Shown: positions 52,431 through 60,321 of the stretch, in pieces
How positions within the stretch are numbered: position 1 is the stretch's first letter
How the letters are laid out: each line of letters starts with the position of its first letter
NCBI GenBank assembly: GCA_938075305.1
Contig: CALJGV010000032.1
Span: 124,001 to 188,000, forward strand
DNA: 64,000 nt
Direction of reading: 5' to 3'
Origin: an uncultured bacterium
GTDB lineage: Bacteria; Planctomycetota; UBA1135; GCA-002686595
Program-made: the position numbers and the translations under genes
Notes under the pieces: model-generated
Databases searched by the model: none
Seen by the model: the letters and a program-made list of their open reading frames with translations, nothing else
Told to the model about the DNA's origin: nothing

Positions 52431-52802
52431 TCAGCGGGCCGCGGCGGTGGCCTCGATCTCCACGAGGCATCCCCCGTGGAGCGGGCCCGTGGGCACCACG
52501 ATGCGCGCCGGGCGGTGGGCCCCGAAGAACCCGGCGTAGGTCTCGTTCACCGCGCCCCACAGCTCCACGTCGCAGACGTAGATCCGTACCTGGATGATGT
52601 CCTCAAGGCGGCTCCCCGCCGCCTCCACCAGGCCCCGGACCTTGCCCAGGGCGGAGAGGGTCTGGGCCTCGATGCCCTCGGGGAAGGCGCCGTCCTCCTC
52701 GGCGGGGAGCTGGCCGGAGACGTACAGGACGCCCCCGTGCTCGACGATGGGGGAGTAATGGCCGGCGGGCGTGGGGATGTCGGGGTGCTGGATCGCTCTC
52801 AT
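52431..52802 (-). CDS. ridA: RidA/YjgF-family enamine/imine deaminase
   Basis: A 123-residue protein with the family hallmarks: HPDIPTPAGHYSPIVEHGG at the N-terminus (G-x-Y-x-x-x near residue 17), YVSGQLPAE, and the substrate-binding Arg in GPLHGGCLVEIEATAAA. RidA removes reactive enamines made by PLP enzymes. The catalytic Arg (IVVPTGPLHGG region normally R-x-x-v-x-V-a-x-L-P) is replaced here by a Thr-Gly stretch, so the canonical Arg-105 may be missing and this may be another subgroup of the superfamily. The symbol is tentative. Confidence 0.75.
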   Translation of the reverse strand: MRAIQHPDIPTPAGHYSPIVEHGGVLYVSGQLPAEEDGAFPEGIEAQTLSALGKVRGLVEAAGSRLEDIIQVRIYVCDVELWGAVNETYAGFFGAHRPARIVVPTGPLHGGCLVEIEATAAAR

Positions 52803-52930
52803 GGGGTGGAGGTTAGTGGTGACTGAGCCCGGCGGCGCCCGCTATGTGGGAGGGGCGTCCAGAAGTTCTGGATTCTCCCAAGGGGCCGGCTCCGCGCTCC
52901 GTTCACCCCGCAAGACGCCACCTCCCGCCC

Positions 52931-53512
52931 ATGAACGAGCAAGAACCCCCGACCCCCGAGCCCGGCGACGCCGAGCTCCTCGGCCGCTGGCGCGGCGGGG
53001 ACCCTTCGGGCTTCGAGCTCATCGTGCGCAGGTATGAAGGCCCCCTCCTCCGCCACGCCCGCACCCTGCTCCGGCACGGCGGCGGCGCGGAGGACACGGT
53101 CCAGGAGGCGTTCCTGCGGCTGGCGAAGACCCCGCCGGACCTCGAGGGGCGCGAAGGCGTCCCCGGGGACCGGGAGCTCAACGCCTGGCTGCATCGAGTC
53201 ACGAGGAACCTGTGCCTGGATGTCATGCGATCAGAACAACGGAGACGCGCCCGCGAGGCGGAGCGAGCGAGCGAGGCGGACGCCGTCGAGGCGCGCGAGG
53301 TCGAGGCGCTCGATACCCGCTCCGCGGTGGAGCACTCGATCTCGAGCCTGCCGGATGACCAGCGAGAGGTGGTCAGCCTGCGGCTCTTCGAGGAGTGCAG
53401 CTACGCCGAGATCGCGTCCATCACGGGGCGCAACGTGGGCACGGTCGGCTGGCTGATCAGCGTCGGTATGAAGGCGCTCGCCCGGGACCTGAGCCCGCTC
53501 ATGGAGGCCTGA
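52931..53512 (+). CDS. ECF-type sigma factor, partner of the VWA protein
   Basis: A 193-residue sigma factor. Region 2: FELIVRRYEGPLLRHARTLL, GGAEDTVQEAFLRLAKTP, and NAWLHRVTRNLCLDVMRSEQ. Region 4: LPDDQREVVSLRLFEECSYA and EIASITGRNVGTVGWLISVG. The -35-binding helix-turn-helix is intact. The start is ATG 52931. The next gene begins 10 bases after its stop with an excellent ribosome-binding site. No classical zinc-finger anti-sigma gene follows. The N-terminal segment of the next protein may take that role, as in other planctomycete sigma/anti-sigma pairs. Confidence 0.93.
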   Translation: MNEQEPPTPEPGDAELLGRWRGGDPSGFELIVRRYEGPLLRHARTLLRHGGGAEDTVQEAFLRLAKTPPDLEGREGVPGDRELNAWLHRVTRNLCLDVMRSEQRRRAREAERASEADAVEAREVEALDTRSAVEHSISSLPDDQREVVSLRLFEECSYAEIASITGRNVGTVGWLISVGMKALARDLSPLMEA

Positions 53513-53522
53513 GGAGATGAAC

Positions 53523-56225
53523 ATGGAATCGAACGACGACCGGACGGGCGCCGACGGGGCGCAGCGCGATCACCAGCACGAGCTGCTCTGCAAGCTCGTC
53601 TTCGGCGAGGCCAGCGACGCGGAGCGCGCCGAGATCGAGGAGGCCCTGGCGGCCTCCGAGCACCTCCGCGAGCAGCGAGCAGAACTGGAGGCCACCGTGC
53701 AGCTGGTGGCCGGCGTCCAGGGCACGGCGAAGAGCTCCGGGAGCGAGACGCTCTCCGCCGACCGCCACGCGGCGATCCTCGAGGCGGCCACCCCGCCGGG
53801 CAAGATCCTGGGCGGTGAGGCCTGGTTCCGGCGTCCGGCCGCGCGGGTGGCCGCCGCGGTCACGCTCCTGGTTGGAATGGGCGTCGCGGTGATGGAGATC
53901 AGGGACGATCAGTGGACCACCTTCGACGAGAGCGTCACGGCGAGCGCCGAGGTGCCACAGGACGCTCGGACAGACGCGGAGCCCGCGATGAAGCGGTCCT
54001 CCAAGGAGCGTTTGGCCGCGCTCGGCTACAGCGGGAGCGATTCAGGCGGCGCCCCGGCGGCTGACTTCGGGGTCGAGGTCGCCCAGGGAGCGGTCGTTCT
54101 GGATGCGGGAGTGGAGAACCGCCGTGGTGCGGGCGGTGGCGGCGGCACGCTGCCCAACCCGGTCTACATGGCTAGGGGCGGCGGCTCGCCCGGTCGCTCT
54201 GTCCTTGACCTCAGCGGCTTTGGGGGGTCCACCGCTCCGCCGGCCCGCGAGGGCGAGACCAAGATGTACTACCGCGGTCCTGGGGACGTTGCCCCGCCCG
54301 CGGATTCCCTGGCCGTTCTCCATGCGCTCGGCTACGGGGGGGGCGGGGGCGGGGGACCTGCATCACCGGGTCCATCGGCTCCTGGATCGGCAGGCGCGAT
54401 CATCGAGGTCCCGCACGCGGGCGCCATGATCATCAGCACGGCGCATGACGAGGAGGCGGGGACTTCAGCGGCGGCTCCGGCCACTCGCGCTCCGGCGGAG
54501 ATGAGCGTGGCCCCCGTCGAGGAGTCCCTTCGCCGCCGGGCCATCGACCTGGACCGTCAGCCCTCGGCGGAGCGCTGGTTCGGTGCTGGGGAGGGCGCCA
54601 TGGAGCCGGCTGAGGAGGAGATCACCGAGCGCTGGCGCGGGGTCGTGGACTGCCTCCCCCTACCGCTGCCTGGGGAGAGCCCGCGGGAGATGTACTTCCG
54701 CTTCTGGGGGGACAACCCCTTCGTCCCCACCCGCCAGGACGGCCTCTCGACCTTCGCCGCGGACGTGGACACGGCCAGCTACGGCCTCGCGCGGCGGATG
54801 CTACGGGAGGGCTTCCTGCCGCCCCGCGAGCAGGTCCGGACCGAGGAGTTCGTCAACGCCGCGAAGCCCGACCTGGCCGCTCCGGAAGACGGGGCCTTCG
54901 CCCTCCACGCCGAGCTCGCGCCTTCGCCCTTCGGGGGGCGGGAGGACCGCTGGCTCCTGCGCCTGGGCGTGCGTGCCCGGGAGGTCCAGCGTGACGCGCG
55001 GCCGCCCCTGGCGCTGACCTTCGTGGTCGACACCTCGGGCTCCATGCGCGAGGGGAACCGCCTCGAGCTCGTGAAGCACGCGATCCGCCTGCTGGTGGGG
55101 GAGCTGGACAGCCGCGACTCCATCGCCATCGTGCGCTTCTCCAAGGACGCCACAGAGGCGCTGCCGCCCACCTCCGCCGCGTCCCGTGACGCCATCGAGA
55201 CGGCGCTCTTCTCCCTGCAGCCCGGCGGCGGCACCAACGCCGAGGCCGGCCTGGAGCTGGGCTACTCCCTCGCCTCCATGACGCTCTTGGAGGGGGTGCA
55301 GACCCGCGTGGTCTTCCTCTCCGACGGCGTCGCCAACCTGGGCGAGACGGACCAGAAGCGCCTGGCCGAAGAGGTCGCCGACAGCGTGGGCCGCGGCATC
55401 TTCCTGAACACCATCGGGGTGGGGATGTCGAACCACAACGACGTCTTCCTCGAGCAGCTCGCGGACCGCGGCCAGGGCGTGTGCGACTACGTGGGCGACG
55501 CCGCCGACGCCCGGCGCGCGATCGTCGAGCGCTTTGTCGGGAGCTTCGTCACCGTCGCAAGGGACGTGAAGATCCAGGTGGAGTTCGACCCGACCCAGGT
55601 CGTCCGCTGGCGCCAGCTCGGCTACGAGAACCGCGCCGTCGCCGACCGCGACTTCCGCAACGACGCGGTGGACGCCGGCGAGATCGGCGCGGGCCACCAG
55701 GTGACCTGCCTCTACGAGCTCGAGCTCCCCGGGGGCGAGGTCTCCCGCGAGGCCGCCCTCGCCAAGCTCCGGGTGCGCTGGAAGCCGGTGGTCTCCGGCG
55801 AGCAGCCGCGCGCCGTCGAGGCGCTCGAGCTGGAGCGCCCGGTGACCTACGAGGGCGCGGCCTGCGCCTCCTTCGAGGCGGCCCCCCGCGGCTTCCGCCG
55901 CGCGGCCCTCGCGGCCCAGCTCGCCGAGTGCCTGCGCCGCTCGACCCATGCCCGGGGGGACTCGGTGGAGGCCCTGGGCAAGGCGATCGGGGCGCTCCTC
56001 GCCGAGGACCGATCTGACGAGAGCGCCCAGCTGGCGGAGATGGCCCAGGCGGCCATCCAGCTCGACCTGCAGAGCGAGATCCCGGCCCTGGGCCCGGGAG
56101 ACGGGGACGCCGCCCACCGCAAGGCCTACCTGGACGCCCTCATCCAGAGCCTCGGGGGCGATCCAGGGGCAGGCCCGAGCGGCGAAGCCACTGAGGATCA
56201 GCTCTCGGAGATCCTCAATCGATGA
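53523..56225 (+). CDS. YfbK-type VWA-domain protein with anti-sigma-like N-terminus
   Basis: A 900-residue protein. ATG 53523 is preferred over 53517 because GAGGAG sits six bases ahead. Residues about 15-70 form a small helical domain like anti-sigma N-termini (ELLCKLVFGEASDAERAEIE), then one membrane segment near 108-125 (VAAAVTLLVGMGVAVME). A disordered Gly/Ser/Pro linker of about 230 residues follows, with two LxALGY(S/G)G motifs. The vWF_A N-terminal region (FVPTRQDGLSTFAADVDTAS) and the VWA domain (Asp503 in DTSGSM, the MIDAS site) come next. A C-terminal DUF3520-type region ends the protein. Likely an exported or periplasmic-facing protein that binds a ligand through VWA and controls the sigma factor. 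Confidence 0.85.
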   Translation: MESNDDRTGADGAQRDHQHELLCKLVFGEASDAERAEIEEALAASEHLREQRAELEATVQLVAGVQGTAKSSGSETLSADRHAAILEAATPPGKILGGEAWFRRPAARVAAAVTLLVGMGVAVMEIRDDQWTTFDESVTASAEVPQDARTDAEPAMKRSSKERLAALGYSGSDSGGAPAADFGVEVAQGAVVLDAGVENRRGAGGGGGTLPNPVYMARGGGSPGRSVLDLSGFGGSTAPPAREGETKMYYRGPGDVAPPADSLAVLHALGYGGGGGGGPASPGPSAPGSAGAIIEVPHAGAMIISTAHDEEAGTSAAAPATRAPAEMSVAPVEESLRRRAIDLDRQPSAERWFGAGEGAMEPAEEEITERWRGVVDCLPLPLPGESPREMYFRFWGDNPFVPTRQDGLSTFAADVDTASYGLARRMLREGFLPPREQVRTEEFVNAAKPDLAAPEDGAFALHAELAPSPFGGREDRWLLRLGVRAREVQRDARPPLALTFVVDTSGSMREGNRLELVKHAIRLLVGELDSRDSIAIVRFSKDATEALPPTSAASRDAIETALFSLQPGGGTNAEAGLELGYSLASMTLLEGVQTRVVFLSDGVANLGETDQKRLAEEVADSVGRGIFLNTIGVGMSNHNDVFLEQLADRGQGVCDYVGDAADARRAIVERFVGSFVTVARDVKIQVEFDPTQVVRWRQLGYENRAVADRDFRNDAVDAGEIGAGHQVTCLYELELPGGEVSREAALAKLRVRWKPVVSGEQPRAVEALELERPVTYEGAACASFEAAPRGFRRAALAAQLAECLRRSTHARGDSVEALGKAIGALLAEDRSDESAQLAEMAQAAIQLDLQSEIPALGPGDGDAAHRKAYLDALIQSLGGDPGAGPSGEATEDQLSEILNR

Positions 56226-56238
56226 GCGATGACGCCTT

Positions 56239-56257
56239 TGGTCTCAAAAAGAGACCA
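56239..56257 (+). repeat. Hairpin after the VWA gene
   Basis: TGGTCTC-AAAAA-GAGACCA, a perfect 7-bp stem with an A5 loop, beginning 14 bases after the stop of the VWA gene. No U-run follows, so it is not a clear terminator. It could stabilise the 3' end. Confidence 0.5.
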
Positions 56258-56386
56258 GGTCGCCAGGCCGGGGCGGCAACCGCCGAATCGGCCCTCACGG
56301 TCCCTCTGGCCGGGACTCGGGAGCGCCCAGGGTCGTGGGCCGTCACCTTTCCCGGCGGTTCCTTCCGCGAATCACGGACGGTTAGG

Positions 56387-56415
56387 TTGTTAACCTAGGG
56401 GAATCCCTGTACTGT
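56387..56415 (+). promoter_or_regulatory. Weak promoter-like element upstream of the candidate RNA
   Basis: TTGTTA (56387-56392), 17 bases, TACTGT (56410-56415). The spacing is ideal for a sigma-70 promoter, but matches are 4/6 and 3/6. The region also contains the palindrome-like TAGGTT-GTT-AACCTA (56383-56397). Modest support only. Confidence 0.25.
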
Positions 56416-56420
56416 GAGGG

Positions 56421-56520
56421 TCCGAGATCTGCGCGAGCACTGGCCGCAGCCAGAAGCTACGCAGGGAAGGATGGAGAAGGGAGGCCACCAGCGAGTTCAT
56501 CGCGGGTGGCCTTTCTCCGT
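56421..56520 (+). ncRNA. Candidate small structured RNA ending in a terminator hairpin
   Basis: This 100-base segment can form a three-part stem: CTGCG/CGCAG (56429-56433 with 56460-56464), AGC/GCT, and CTGGC/GCCAG with a CGCA loop. A second, very strong hairpin follows at 56473-56518. No gene lies on the plus strand behind it, so it cannot be a leader of a plus-strand gene. It could be an independent small RNA, a 3' UTR element of the VWA gene, or just a bidirectional terminator with an adjacent stem. I recognise no known RNA family: no SRP, 6S, tmRNA or riboswitch signature fits. Confidence 0.4.
56473..56518. terminator. Strong bidirectional hairpin between convergent genes
   Basis: AGGCCACC-A-GCGA pairs with TCGC-G-GGTGGCCT around a GTTCA loop, and GGAGAA pairs with TTCTCC below, with a 3-base bulge. 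It contains 18 base pairs. It lies 247-293 bases after the VWA stop and about 80 bases from the stop of the convergent esterase gene. Confidence 0.75.
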
Positions 56521-56597
56521 TCCAGGGGCGAGCCTCTGGAGGGGGCCCGCCAGGCGTGGGCCATTGCGCCCTTCCTCGGGTGACCGCCGGTCTTCTC

Positions 56598-57938
56598 TCA
56601 GGGGACGATGGTCCAGTCCGACCAGCCGGCGCCAGCCCGCTCCTCGAGGGTCACGGTGCCGGTCGCGGCGTCGTAGGTCCATGCCGAGGTCGAGACGCCG
56701 CGGCGGAGTACGTTCATCGGAGGCTGGGTGAAGCCGGTGAGCGCCACGTCTGGAGTCGAGGCATCGGTGACCTGGAGGACGACGCGAACGTCTGACGCGC
56801 TGTCGAGGGCCAGGTCGTCGATGTGTGCACTGACGCTGCCCGCGTTGGACATTTCGATCAGGTAGAGCATGTTGCCCGTCGGCTGGCTGCTCCAGGTCAC
56901 GGGCGTGAACGCGCCCGGCTGAGCCTGGACCACCTCGAGCTGGTTCCACTGCCCGCTGCGGTCGACCATGGTGCGGTGCACCGAGCCGGGGGCCGGGAGC
57001 TGGGCGGTCTGAGGGGCCAGCCAGTCCATCACGGCGACGGCGTCGAAGGTGCTCCAGGAATGAGCGCTCGACTGGACCACGTGGCGCGCGGAGTCAGCGC
57101 CCCGGAACACCATCTGATCGTGCAGCTTCTCGGTCTGCTCCACGATGTAGGGGTTGGGGTCGAAGTCCGCGTTCCAGTGGCGAGTGGGCACGTGGGAGAG
57201 GTTCGAGGCCATCTCGCCCTCGGGGATGAGCTGACCACCCAGGGCGTCCAGGTCGATGGTGGAGCAGCGCTGATAGGCGAACGGATCCTGGGAAGGAGAG
57301 GCACCGAACATCAGCGGGCTGAGGAAGAGACCCGTGTCGTTGGACTGCTGGTAGGTGGCGCGGGTAGACGCCGTTCCCGTGTGGTTCACCAGCGCCGCGA
57401 TCCGCAGGCCGTCGGGGTCCATGTGCCGCGCGGCGAAGCTGGCCGCGGCGCCCCCGCCCATGGAGAAGCCCGCCGCGTAGATGCGGTCCAGGTCCAGCGG
57501 GAGCCTCCCGGACAGGAACTCGAAGGCCAGCTCGATGTTCCGCTGGGCGTAGTCGATGCCGTAGTTGTACTTGTGGGCACCGAGGGGGATGAAGACGACG
57601 AACCCGCGCGCCATGGCCTCGCCCACCAGCGGAGAGCTCGCGACCACGTCAGCGGGCTCCTCGCCGTAGCCGTGGAAGAGGGTCAGCACCGGCGCGGGCC
57701 AGATGACGGTGGAGGGGATCGCGAGGATGAACTCCTCCTGCCACGTCTGTTGGGGCAGGTTGAGTCTCACGTTGAGCATGCGAGCCGCCACCAGGTTCGC
57801 CTGCATGGTCGGCGAGAAGGGCGTCACGGAGAGGCCTCCGAGGGAGGCCTGCGTCGGTGAGCTCTGGTTCGAGGGGCTCTGGGCGGCCGCCGGAGCGGCC
57901 TGGAGTGCGGCGAGACTTAGGGCGAGAGCGACGATCAT
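56598..57938 (-). CDS. Secreted alpha/beta-hydrolase esterase (PHB-depolymerase-like)
   Basis: A 446-residue protein. ATG 57938 gives a clean signal peptide (IVALALSLAALQAAPAAAQ). The catalytic region: LFHGYGEEP oxyanion turn, FSMGGGAAASFAARH with the nucleophile in AGFSMGG, and a His near SAHSWSTF at about residue 305. The acidic residue of the triad is not certain. From about residue 325 to the end is a jelly-roll-like beta-rich extension ending in TLEERAGAGWSDWTIVP. Likely hydrolyses esters of exogenous polymers or lipids. It is a second secreted esterase next to the fusion protein at 5.1 kb, but without the transglutaminase part. Confidence 0.8.
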   Translation of the reverse strand: MIVALALSLAALQAAPAAAQSPSNQSSPTQASLGGLSVTPFSPTMQANLVAARMLNVRLNLPQQTWQEEFILAIPSTVIWPAPVLTLFHGYGEEPADVVASSPLVGEAMARGFVVFIPLGAHKYNYGIDYAQRNIELAFEFLSGRLPLDLDRIYAAGFSMGGGAAASFAARHMDPDGLRIAALVNHTGTASTRATYQQSNDTGLFLSPLMFGASPSQDPFAYQRCSTIDLDALGGQLIPEGEMASNLSHVPTRHWNADFDPNPYIVEQTEKLHDQMVFRGADSARHVVQSSAHSWSTFDAVAVMDWLAPQTAQLPAPGSVHRTMVDRSGQWNQLEVVQAQPGAFTPVTWSSQPTGNMLYLIEMSNAGSVSAHIDDLALDSASDVRVVLQVTDASTPDVALTGFTQPPMNVLRRGVSTSAWTYDAATGTVTLEERAGAGWSDWTIVP

Positions 57939-58191
57939 CGAGTCAGATTCGGTGCGGTGCGGCGGTGCGAGGAGCGGCGCAGTTTCCCCCACTGCAAACC
58001 CCTCAACGAAAACTACCCCGCTGGTGGGGGGCGGCTTCCGATTCGCTCGCGACCCACCGGGCAAATGCCAGGATCGACATCAGGCCGCCCAATTCATGCC
58101 CCGGAAGGGGACCGGAGGCCCTGCCCTGGTGGCTGGGGTGTCCTGGGCTGGCGCTGCCCCGTTTTGGGGCGGCAGGCCCTTCCGAATCCGA

Positions 58192-59094
58192 TCAGTAGCG
58201 CGCGGACTCGCGGTCACACGCCTCGACCGCGTCAGAGGCCGTCAGCTCGTCGTACAGCGAGCTCAAGCGGCGGGTCACGGGGCCTGGCGCCTCGAAGCGG
58301 CGCTCGTCGATCGACTGGACCGGGACCACGCTCCGCACGGAGGTCGTCATGAAGGCCTCGTCGAAGCTCGAGAGCTCCTCGACGGGAACGAATCGATCGT
58401 GGACCACGACACCGGCCGCGCGGGCGAGGTCGAGCACGGCGCGAACCGTGACACCGGGCAGGACCCCCCGCGGGGCGTGATAGAGCTCCCCGTCACGGAC
58501 CAGCACGACGTTGCTCTGGGTCCCCTCGAGGATCATGCGGTCGTCGGACAGCATCACGTGCTCGTAGGCTTCGGGATCACCGTGGGCGCAGATCCACGCC
58601 TCGCGCAAGGGGATGAAGTCAGAGGTCTTCACGCCGGGATCGGGACGCCGGAGACCGGGTGCGGTCCGCACCTTCGCGCCCTGCTCCCGGATGTGGGCGG
58701 GGACCCCGTGGTACGCGCTGGCTGCGATCAGGACGTTGCTCTCGATCCCGAGGGCGTTTGCTGTCTCGGCGGTGACGTCGACCCGCAGTCGTGCCTCGGC
58801 GTCGAAGGCCCCGGTCGCCTCTCGGGCCGCGATTTCGAGGGCGCGCACGAGCGTATCCTCGTCGTAGGAGAGCTCCCTCTTGAACTGTGCCGCCGACTCC
58901 CGGAGCCTCGAGAGGTGCGTACGGAGTCCGAAGAAGCGGGTCCGCTCGAAGGTGCGTAGGCCCTCGTAGACCCCGGGTGTCACCACGTCGAGGGCGCGCG
59001 ACGCGGTCCCGAAGGCGGCGGGGAAGGCGTGCACATGGGCTCCCCCGGTGTCGCCGAAGAAGAGGAGTTGCTCGCGCGGGGTGGTGTTGGGCAT
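58192..59094 (-). CDS. Class IV PLP aminotransferase (branched-chain aminotransferase/ADC lyase type)
   Basis: A 300-residue fold type IV PLP enzyme. Lys156 (GVKTSDFIPL) binds PLP, Glu190 (LEGTQSNVVLVRDG) contacts the pyridine nitrogen, and PRGVLPGVTVRAVLD binds the phosphate. The sequence VYEGLRTF near residue 42 is the family's substrate-side motif. Branched-chain aminotransferase, aminodeoxychorismate lyase and D-amino-acid transaminase share these motifs; the sequence does not decide, and no neighbour helps. Cytoplasmic; stand-alone. Confidence 0.88.
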   Translation of the reverse strand: MPNTTPREQLLFFGDTGGAHVHAFPAAFGTASRALDVVTPGVYEGLRTFERTRFFGLRTHLSRLRESAAQFKRELSYDEDTLVRALEIAAREATGAFDAEARLRVDVTAETANALGIESNVLIAASAYHGVPAHIREQGAKVRTAPGLRRPDPGVKTSDFIPLREAWICAHGDPEAYEHVMLSDDRMILEGTQSNVVLVRDGELYHAPRGVLPGVTVRAVLDLARAAGVVVHDRFVPVEELSSFDEAFMTTSVRSVVPVQSIDERRFEAPGPVTRRLSSLYDELTASDAVEACDRESARY

Positions 59095-59419
59095 CGGCGG
59101 ATACTGGGCGCGACGGCGCCCGTCGACATCGTCCGGAGGAAGGCGGTGGTCGGCCTCCGGCGCGCCTCCATGATCCGCGCGCGGCGGCGGAACTCTAGCG
59201 CCAAATCATTGTTCCCGCCCGTGGCGTCGCCGTGGAGCCCGCCCGCGAGCTCGCACCTCTCCACGGCTCCCTGGCGGCCGCCTGTGATGGACATTGAACG
59301 GACGCGGGCGACCGGGTGCGGCGGCCCGGGATCCGGTCGACCGCCGATCGGCACGACGTCTCAATCCGATTGATGTGCCCGGTTCATCCGACGGGACCCG
59401 CGATCCGAATGCCCCGTTG
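59095..59419. other. Divergent intergenic region before the DUF547 gene
   Basis: About 325 bases between the aminotransferase (minus) and DUF547 (plus) starts. The DUF547 frame is open from 59294 but without family similarity. No structured RNA or clear promoter found. Confidence 0.4.
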
Positions 59420-60241
59420 ATGACCCTCCTCGACCTCTCGCTCCTCCGAATCGCGGCGCTGCTCACCGGGTTGAGCCTCGTGCTGGGGTGGCGCTCCTTG
59501 GATGAGCCGTTCGATCACGGGCACCGTGCGCTGGGGGCTGTGCTCGACGAGGTGCTCGAGGATGGATTGGTGGACTACGCCGCGCTGCGTCGGTCCCCAG
59601 AACCGCTCGACTCGTACCTCTCCGCTCTCTCGTCGGTCACGCCGAAGCAGCTTGGGGAGTGGACGCGCGCCCAACGCTTCGCCTTCTGGATCAATGTCTA
59701 CAACGCCTTCACCCTCCAGCTCGTGCGCGATGAGGGCCCCGTGGACAGCATCAAGGACATAGGCGGCTGGTTCAGCACTCCCTGGAAGCAGCGCTTCGTT
59801 CCGATGGGGTCGTTCGATCCGAAGGGAAAGGGGCGCAGGCTCTGCCTGGACGACATCGAGCACCGGATCCTCCGTCCGCGTTTCGGGGACGCTCGGCTCC
59901 ACGCGGCGGTCAACTGCGCGTCCCGCGGCTGTCCACCGCTGCGCCCGGAGCCCTATCAGTCCGCCACCCTGGAGCGGCAGCTCACCGAGCAGGCTCGTTC
60001 ATGGCTGCTGGACCGGGGCCGCAATGACCTCCGCGTCAAGCGAGGGGCGGTCCGGGTCTCGAGGATCTTCGACTGGTACGAGGAGGACTTTGGCGATGGG
60101 GACGCAGAGGTCGTGGACTGGATCGCCAGCCAGCTCGAGGAGGGTCCCCAGGCGGCCGCCCTTCGGGCCGCGGGGCCGGGGGTCAAGGTCCGTTATCTGG
60201 ACTACGACTGGGGCATCAACGCGCTGCCGGAGCGCCGGTGA
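59420..60241 (+). CDS. DUF547-domain protein
   Basis: A 273-residue protein. ATG 59420 gives a short hydrophobic start (LSLLRIAALLTGLSLVLG), probably a signal or anchor. The DUF547 core is residues about 55-235: RAQRFAFWINVYNAFTLQLV (W-x-N-x-Y-N), LDDIEHRILRPRFGDARLHA, then AVNCASRGCPPLRPEPYQSA (Asn-Cys plus Cys-Pro-Pro-Leu) and VSRIFDWYEEDF. The family is related to papain-like fold proteins, and the conserved Cys/His/Asn suggests a hydrolase, but function is unknown. It precedes the tryptophan dioxygenase gene by 80 bases. Confidence 0.9.
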   Translation: MTLLDLSLLRIAALLTGLSLVLGWRSLDEPFDHGHRALGAVLDEVLEDGLVDYAALRRSPEPLDSYLSALSSVTPKQLGEWTRAQRFAFWINVYNAFTLQLVRDEGPVDSIKDIGGWFSTPWKQRFVPMGSFDPKGKGRRLCLDDIEHRILRPRFGDARLHAAVNCASRGCPPLRPEPYQSATLERQLTEQARSWLLDRGRNDLRVKRGAVRVSRIFDWYEEDFGDGDAEVVDWIASQLEEGPQAAALRAAGPGVKVRYLDYDWGINALPERR

Positions 60242-60321
60242 GCTGGCTGGTGACCGCCCGTCACCGGAACCACGCCGTCAGCGCCCATTGCCCCGGACCC
60301 GGCAGGGTATTCTCGCCCCCC

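Noticed and set aside
56239-56257. TGGTCTC-AAAAA-GAGACCA as an intrinsic terminator of the VWA gene
   Set aside because: The stem is good, but no U-run follows. The much stronger hairpin at 56473-56518 is a better terminator candidate.
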